Assembly (NCBI GenBank): GCA_964613155.1
Contig: CAZTHP010000033.1
Span: 1 to 25,877, forward strand
Source of the DNA: TWA4 sp964613155
GTDB taxonomy: Bacteria; Bacillota; Clostridia; Lachnospirales; Lachnospiraceae
DNA length: 25,877 bases
Direction of reading: 5' to 3'
The stretch's first letter is position 1; every line of letters starts with the position of its first letter. The notes below the pieces were generated by a model that saw nothing but the letters and a program-made list of their open reading frames with translations, did not search any database and was not told the origin of the DNA. Positions 22,166-25,877 of this stretch are shown piece by piece. A program made the translations under genes and the position numbers.

Positions 22166-23484
22166 ATCAATTCTCCAATCAAATCGTATTCCAGTGCTCC
22201 TGTTACCCGTACCCGAGCAAAATCACCGCTCATCAGAACCTCAGGAGTCTGTATAAATAAGTAACCATCCACACCCGGTGCATCCATATAAGTTCTGGAT
22301 ACATAAGCATGTTCATCTGCAACTTTTCCTTCTACCATAACTAACAGTTCCCGGCCTACCATCGCTTCTGAGCGTTCAAAAGCAATCTCCTGCTGCAATT
22401 CCATCAGCTCATCTCTGCGTTCCTCTTTTACCGCATCTTCAATCTGATCCGGCATAGCCGCTGCCGGTGTATTTTCTTCCTGTGAATACGTAAATACACC
22501 TAAGCGATCAAATTCCATCTCGTCGATAAAACGCATATTTTCCTCATGATCCTCCTGGGTTTCTCCCGGAAATCCCGTGATCAGGGTTGTACGCAGTGCG
22601 CAATCCGGCATTGCTTTACGAATGGCAGCAATTATCGCTTTTAAGGAAGCCTGATCTGTCCGTCTTCCCATCTTTTTCAGAACAGCATCACTGCCGTGCT
22701 GAATGGGAATATCCAGGTAATGGCAGATCTTCGGTTCTGCTGCCATCACTTCCAGCAATTCTTCGGTAATTTCTTCCGGATAGCAGTACAGCAGACGAAT
22801 CCAACGAATACCTTCGATTTTTGCCAGCTGACGAAGCAGTTCGGGCAAACGTTTCGCTCCGTAAAGATCAACGCCATAAAGCGTAGTCTCCTGCGCGACC
22901 AGAATCAGTTCCTTTACCCCCTGCGATGCTAAAGTTTCTGCCTGGCGAACTAATTCCTCCATTGGAATACTGCGATAACGTCCTCTGACAGAGGGGATCA
23001 CGCAATATGTGCAGTGCTTATCACAGCCTTCTGCAATCTTTAAATAGGCATAATGACCACCTGTCGTCAAAATCCGGTCGGTACAATGCACGGGACGATC
23101 CTCTTTTGAAATCATCTTCTGATGCACAGAACCTTCTAACAAAGAGTTGACCAGCTCCACTGCCCGATCACAGTCATTGATGCCAATAATCCCATCTAAT
23201 TCTGGAATCAACTCCATGATCTCATCCTGATAACGCTGTGCCAAACAGCCGGAAGCGGCCAAAACCTTGCACTTTCCTTCTTTTTTGCACAAAGCCATAT
23301 CCAGAATCGTCTGAATGCTTTCTTCCTTTGCATCATTAATAAAACAGCAGGTATTTACAAAAATAACATCTGCTTCTCGTTCATCTTCGGTATACGTAAA
23401 ACCGGCCTTCAGAAATGAACCCAGCATGCCTTCCGCATCCACAAGATTCTTATCACATCCAAGCGATGCAAAAAATATCTTCAT
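22162..23484 (-). CDS. rimO: Ribosomal protein S12 methylthiotransferase RimO
   Basis: Radical-SAM enzyme that adds a methylthio group to an aspartate of ribosomal protein S12. It has 440 residues. N-terminal MTTase domain with Cys10 (SLGCDKNLVD), the second cysteine in VNTCCFINDAKEES and the third in GCLAQRY; radical-SAM cysteines 154, 158 and 161 (GCDKHCTYC); C-terminal TRAM domain ending in YDLIGELI. The DKNLVDAEGMLG context favours RimO over MiaB. ATG at 23484 is set by AAGGAG (23494-23499), 9 bases away and overlapping the rpoZ 3' end; an in-frame ATG at 23562 lies within rpoZ. Confidence 0.94.
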   Translation of the reverse strand: MKIFFASLGCDKNLVDAEGMLGSFLKAGFTYTEDEREADVIFVNTCCFINDAKEESIQTILDMALCKKEGKCKVLAASGCLAQRYQDEIMELIPELDGIIGINDCDRAVELVNSLLEGSVHQKMISKEDRPVHCTDRILTTGGHYAYLKIAEGCDKHCTYCVIPSVRGRYRSIPMEELVRQAETLASQGVKELILVAQETTLYGVDLYGAKRLPELLRQLAKIEGIRWIRLLYCYPEEITEELLEVMAAEPKICHYLDIPIQHGSDAVLKKMGRRTDQASLKAIIAAIRKAMPDCALRTTLITGFPGETQEDHEENMRFIDEMEFDRLGVFTYSQEENTPAAAMPDQIEDAVKEERRDELMELQQEIAFERSEAMVGRELLVMVEGKVADEHAYVSRTYMDAPGVDGYLFIQTPEVLMSGDFARVRVTGALEYDLIGELI

Positions 23485-23497
23485 AGAAATCTGCTCC

Positions 23498-23761
23498 TTA
23501 AACATCCTTGATTTCTTCTTCTGCAATATCTTCTTCACCGATGATATGAACTTTGCCTTCAAACAATTCTTCTACAGAAGTTGATAAAGGTTTATTAATT
23601 CCATGATCTTTGATCAGTGCTTCATCGCCTGCGATCAGCTGACGCGCACGCTTTGCTGCTGCAATTACGATAGAATAACGACTGTTTACGATCGGTTCTT
23701 CACCTGCTTCTACAGAATCATTTACTTTTTCAATCAATTCATTGTATGAGGGATGTAACAT
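23498..23761 (-). CDS. rpoZ: RNA polymerase omega subunit
   Basis: It has 87 residues. MLHPSYNELIEKVNDSV and the SRYSIVIAAAKRARQLIAG core are diagnostic for omega, which helps assembly of the polymerase. The C-terminus is acidic (GEEDIAEEEIKDV). ATG at 23761 has AAAGGAGA just upstream. The gmk gene ends 88 bases upstream; omega next to gmk is a conserved arrangement across bacteria. Confidence 0.93.
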   Translation of the reverse strand: MLHPSYNELIEKVNDSVEAGEEPIVNSRYSIVIAAAKRARQLIAGDEALIKDHGINKPLSTSVEELFEGKVHIIGEEDIAEEEIKDV

Positions 23762-23849
23762 TTTTTCTCTCCTTTTAAACCTATTGTTTTGTCATTTCTT
23801 TCCTGTTGCTGCGAAACGATTTCGATCAAACAAAATCATTTCACTCTTT

Positions 23850-24515
23850 TTATATAGACAATCTGGTCTTAAGATCAGACTGAATATTTTGAATAATCTT
23901 ATAGTCTTCTTTTGTCGGTAAAAATCCAGATTCCGACTGGATCACTTCGTGAAGATGTGCGATCGAATCTTCCAATACTCCGTTGATTACAATATAATCA
24001 TAATGTTCGATACCATTGGCTTCTTCTACTGCACGGGAAAGACGCTTACGAATCACATCTTCTGTTTCCGTTCCGCGTCCCACCAAACGATCTACTAAGG
24101 TAGAAGCATCCTTTGCTGTAATAAAAACAAGTCGTGCTTCTGGATATTTCTCTCGAATGATCAAAGCACCCTGCAGCTCGATTTCTAAGATCACATTCTT
24201 TCCTGCCGCCAGATTTTCCTCTACAAAAGGTCTGGGCGTTCCATACGAATTATCCGTATAACGCGCATATTCAATAAAATAATCTTCTGCGATCAAACGG
24301 TCAAATTCTTCCTGCGTTTTAAAATGATAACTGATTCCTTCGATTTCTCCTGCACGGGGAGCACGCGTTGTCACCGATACCGATAAGGCATACTGACCCG
24401 GATACGTATCCAGAAGCCCTTTCATCAAGGTTCCTTTGCCTACACCAGAAAAACCGGATACCACGATCAATTTGCCGCGTTTTTCCCTTTTTTGTAATAC
24501 ATTTTCACTGCTCAT
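23850..24515 (-). CDS. gmk: Guanylate kinase
   Basis: Converts GMP and ATP to GDP and ADP. It has 221 residues, slightly longer than the usual 205 because of about 14 extra charged residues at the start. P-loop GFSGVGKGT (21-29), the GMP-binding VSVTTRAPRAGEIEG, YGTPRPFVE, and the lid region RGTETEDVIRKRL. ATG at 24515 overlaps the remA end by 11 bases; GGAGG is about 12 bases upstream. An in-frame ATG at 24593 would place 26 extra, unlike residues inside the remA gene. Confidence 0.94.
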   Translation of the reverse strand: MSSENVLQKREKRGKLIVVSGFSGVGKGTLMKGLLDTYPGQYALSVSVTTRAPRAGEIEGISYHFKTQEEFDRLIAEDYFIEYARYTDNSYGTPRPFVEENLAAGKNVILEIELQGALIIREKYPEARLVFITAKDASTLVDRLVGRGTETEDVIRKRLSRAVEEANGIEHYDYIVINGVLEDSIAHLHEVIQSESGFLPTKEDYKIIQNIQSDLKTRLSI

Positions 24516-24768
24516 CGGTCTTTTCCACCTCCGCTTCATTAAATCGTCCAGCCAGTGTCTCAGGAAGCAGAGCTGAAAGCACAATGAAACCATTTTCCAT
24601 GATCAAAACCCCCTGCGTCTTACGTCCCTGCGTTGCATCAATTACCAGACCTTCTTCCTTGGCATTCTGGATCATACGCCGTATGGGCGAAGAATCCGCA
24701 TTGATAACGGAAATCAGTTTGGACGTATTCACCATATTGCCATACCCTACATTGATCAGCCTGTTCAC
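24505..24768 (-). CDS. remA: RemA-type regulator (DUF370)
   Basis: It has 87 residues, the full length of the family. In Bacillus subtilis RemA is a ring-forming DNA-binding activator of biofilm-matrix and osmoprotection genes. Visible: LINVGYGNMVNTSKLISVIN, SSPIRRMIQNAKEEG, and IDATQGRKTQGVLIMENG, closely matching that protein. GTG at 24768 is the only start that keeps the conserved N-terminus; its ribosome site is weak (AAGGCAGG, 7-base gap). The gene starts 32 bases after the yicC stop and overlaps gmk by 11 bases. In this genus its targets are unknown. Confidence 0.93.
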   Translation of the reverse strand: MNRLINVGYGNMVNTSKLISVINADSSPIRRMIQNAKEEGLVIDATQGRKTQGVLIMENGFIVLSALLPETLAGRFNEAEVEKTDEQ

Positions 24769-24799
24769 CTGTTAACCTGCCTTTCCACTTTCTTTATGC

Positions 24800-25678
24800 T
24801 TATTCGATATTCTGAATCTGTTCCCTTACTTTCTCGATCTCGGTCTTTAATTCGATCGCAATGCCAGAAGTTTCCAGGTCATTGCACTTCGAGAGTGTCG
24901 TATTGGCTTCTCGATTCATCTCCTGCGCTACAAAATCCAGCTTTCGTCCCACAGCACCGCCTTTTAATAATAATTCTTTCATATTGCGGATATGAGCTGC
25001 CAAACGAACGGTTTCTTCATCGACACAGATCTTATCCGAAAAAATCGTCACTTCTGTTAAAATCCGGCTTTCCTCGATCGAGCGATCTGCCAAAAGCTCT
25101 TTGACTTTATCCGTCAGCTTCTGCCGATACTCCTGTACCACTTTCGGAGAACGTTCCACTACTTCCTGCACTAACAAAAGCATATGATCCAGTTTGCTGC
25201 ACAGGTCTGCTTTCAGCTGCTCTCCTTCTTTTTCGCGAGCTGCTACAAAGCTTTCACACGCAGCGCGAAGTGCAGTGATCAACAAGCCTTCCATATGCTC
25301 ATCATCTTCTGTCACCTGCTCCATCGTAATCACCTCCGGCAGTCTCGCCAGCATAGAAACACTGGTATCCGGAATCAGATCAAATTCTTCCTGCATCTGC
25401 CGGCAGATTGCCATATATTCCTGTGCCAGTGCCTGATTATACTTCAAACGAACACTGCTGCCCGCAAATTCTTCATATGTGATAAAAATATCGACTTTTC
25501 CGCGCTGTATATATTCTTTCAGGATATTCCGTACCACTGCTTCGTAAACATTTAACTTTTTCGGCATCTTAATTCCAAGATCCAGATAACGGTGGTTGAC
25601 TGATTTCATCTCCACCATAATTTTCATCTTATCATCTGCCGCCTCGCCACGGCCAAATCCTGTCATACTTTTTAACAT
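24800..25678 (-). CDS. yicC: YicC family endoribonuclease
   Basis: It has 292 residues; E. coli YicC has 287 and is reported to be an endoribonuclease. Conserved start MLKSMTGFGRGEA, then MVEMKSVNHRYLDLGIKMPK, and the C-terminal DUF1732 part with KLDFVAQEMNREANTTLSKC and the closing helix EKVREQIQNIE. ATG at 25678 has GGGAG (25687-25691) 8 bases upstream and matches the family start; an in-frame ATG at 25693 would add five residues. It is the first gene of the yicC-remA-gmk-rpoZ-rimO-pgsA run. Confidence 0.95.
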   Translation of the reverse strand: MLKSMTGFGRGEAADDKMKIMVEMKSVNHRYLDLGIKMPKKLNVYEAVVRNILKEYIQRGKVDIFITYEEFAGSSVRLKYNQALAQEYMAICRQMQEEFDLIPDTSVSMLARLPEVITMEQVTEDDEHMEGLLITALRAACESFVAAREKEGEQLKADLCSKLDHMLLLVQEVVERSPKVVQEYRQKLTDKVKELLADRSIEESRILTEVTIFSDKICVDEETVRLAAHIRNMKELLLKGGAVGRKLDFVAQEMNREANTTLSKCNDLETSGIAIELKTEIEKVREQIQNIE

Positions 25679-25786
25679 GATCACAGCTCCCATTCATGTA
25701 CACTTTCTGCTCTCAAATTCCAAACGGAAAATGGTTTCTGCAAAAAGCGTATAATACCACACCACTTGTATTTGAGACATCATAAT

Positions 25787-25815
25787 ATTATAAGATATTT
25801 CATACAGCAAGTCAA
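25787..25815 (-). promoter_or_regulatory. Promoter of the yicC operon
   Basis: On the minus strand: TTGACT (25810-25815), 17-base spacer, TATAAT (25787-25792). The leader is about 100 bases and has an inverted repeat CTCAAAT/ATTTGAG enclosing about 45 bases. To the right of it (25816-25877) nothing was recognised. Confidence 0.75.
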
Positions 25816-25877
25816 ACCATTTTTATCATTTCCACCCGTCATCTGCCCATCAGATCTCCAGATTTCTTTACATTCTT

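Overview
The window looks like chromosomal DNA of a spore-forming, low-to-moderate G+C Firmicute, most like Clostridia of the Lachnospiraceae type. The grounds are strong AGGAGG-type ribosome sites, GerW/YtfJ and DUF2953 spore-associated genes, RemA, a Cheo/DinR-type SOS box at recA, and the gene order yicC-remA-gmk-rpoZ-rimO-pgsA. No phage, CRISPR, rRNA or tRNA gene was recognised.

Layout. (1) 1-2081: rny (5' part only) and recA, both minus strand, each with its own promoter; recA also has an SOS operator. Between them lie two hairpins resembling an IS200/IS605 end. (2) 2217-2440: a 44-bp tandem repeat. (3) 2650-7631, plus strand: a purine-type NAT/NCS2 permease followed by the FAD, 2Fe-2S and molybdopterin subunits of a xanthine-dehydrogenase-type hydroxylase, read as one operon for import and oxidation of a purine or related N-heterocycle, closed by a strong two-way terminator. 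(4) 7823-10134, minus strand: a beta-propeller lactonase-family protein and aspartate-semialdehyde dehydrogenase, each with its own promoter. (5) 10411-12591, plus strand: a candidate structured RNA with promoter and terminator, rsmD, coaD, a paired-hairpin leader and a coiled-coil protein. (6) 12561-17580, minus strand: Asp23/YloU protein and fakA (terminator at 15322-15349), then recG and a Cys-rich small protein; a nested 19/20-bp repeat lies between the terminator and recG. (7) 17865-18275, plus strand: rpmB. (8) 18383-25815, minus strand: yicC-remA-gmk-rpoZ-rimO-pgsA from a good promoter at the right edge, two unknown genes, DUF2953, gerW, and a 45-codon membrane protein that seems to start at CTG.

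Most genes are core housekeeping: recombination and repair (recA, recG), RNA turnover (rny, yicC), translation (rsmD, rimO, rpmB), CoA and phospholipid supply (coaD, pgsA, fakA), GMP kinase and transcription (rpoZ). The accessory metabolic block is the permease/hydroxylase operon. The usual clostridial run pgsA-cinA-recA-(recX)-rny is split here by about 19.6 kb. The least explained parts are non-coding: the candidate RNA at 10446-10684, the hairpin pair with complementary loops at 11811-11895, and three unrelated short-period tandem repeats, each on the upstream side of a minus-strand gene. All calls come from reading the sequence; no database search or folding program was run.
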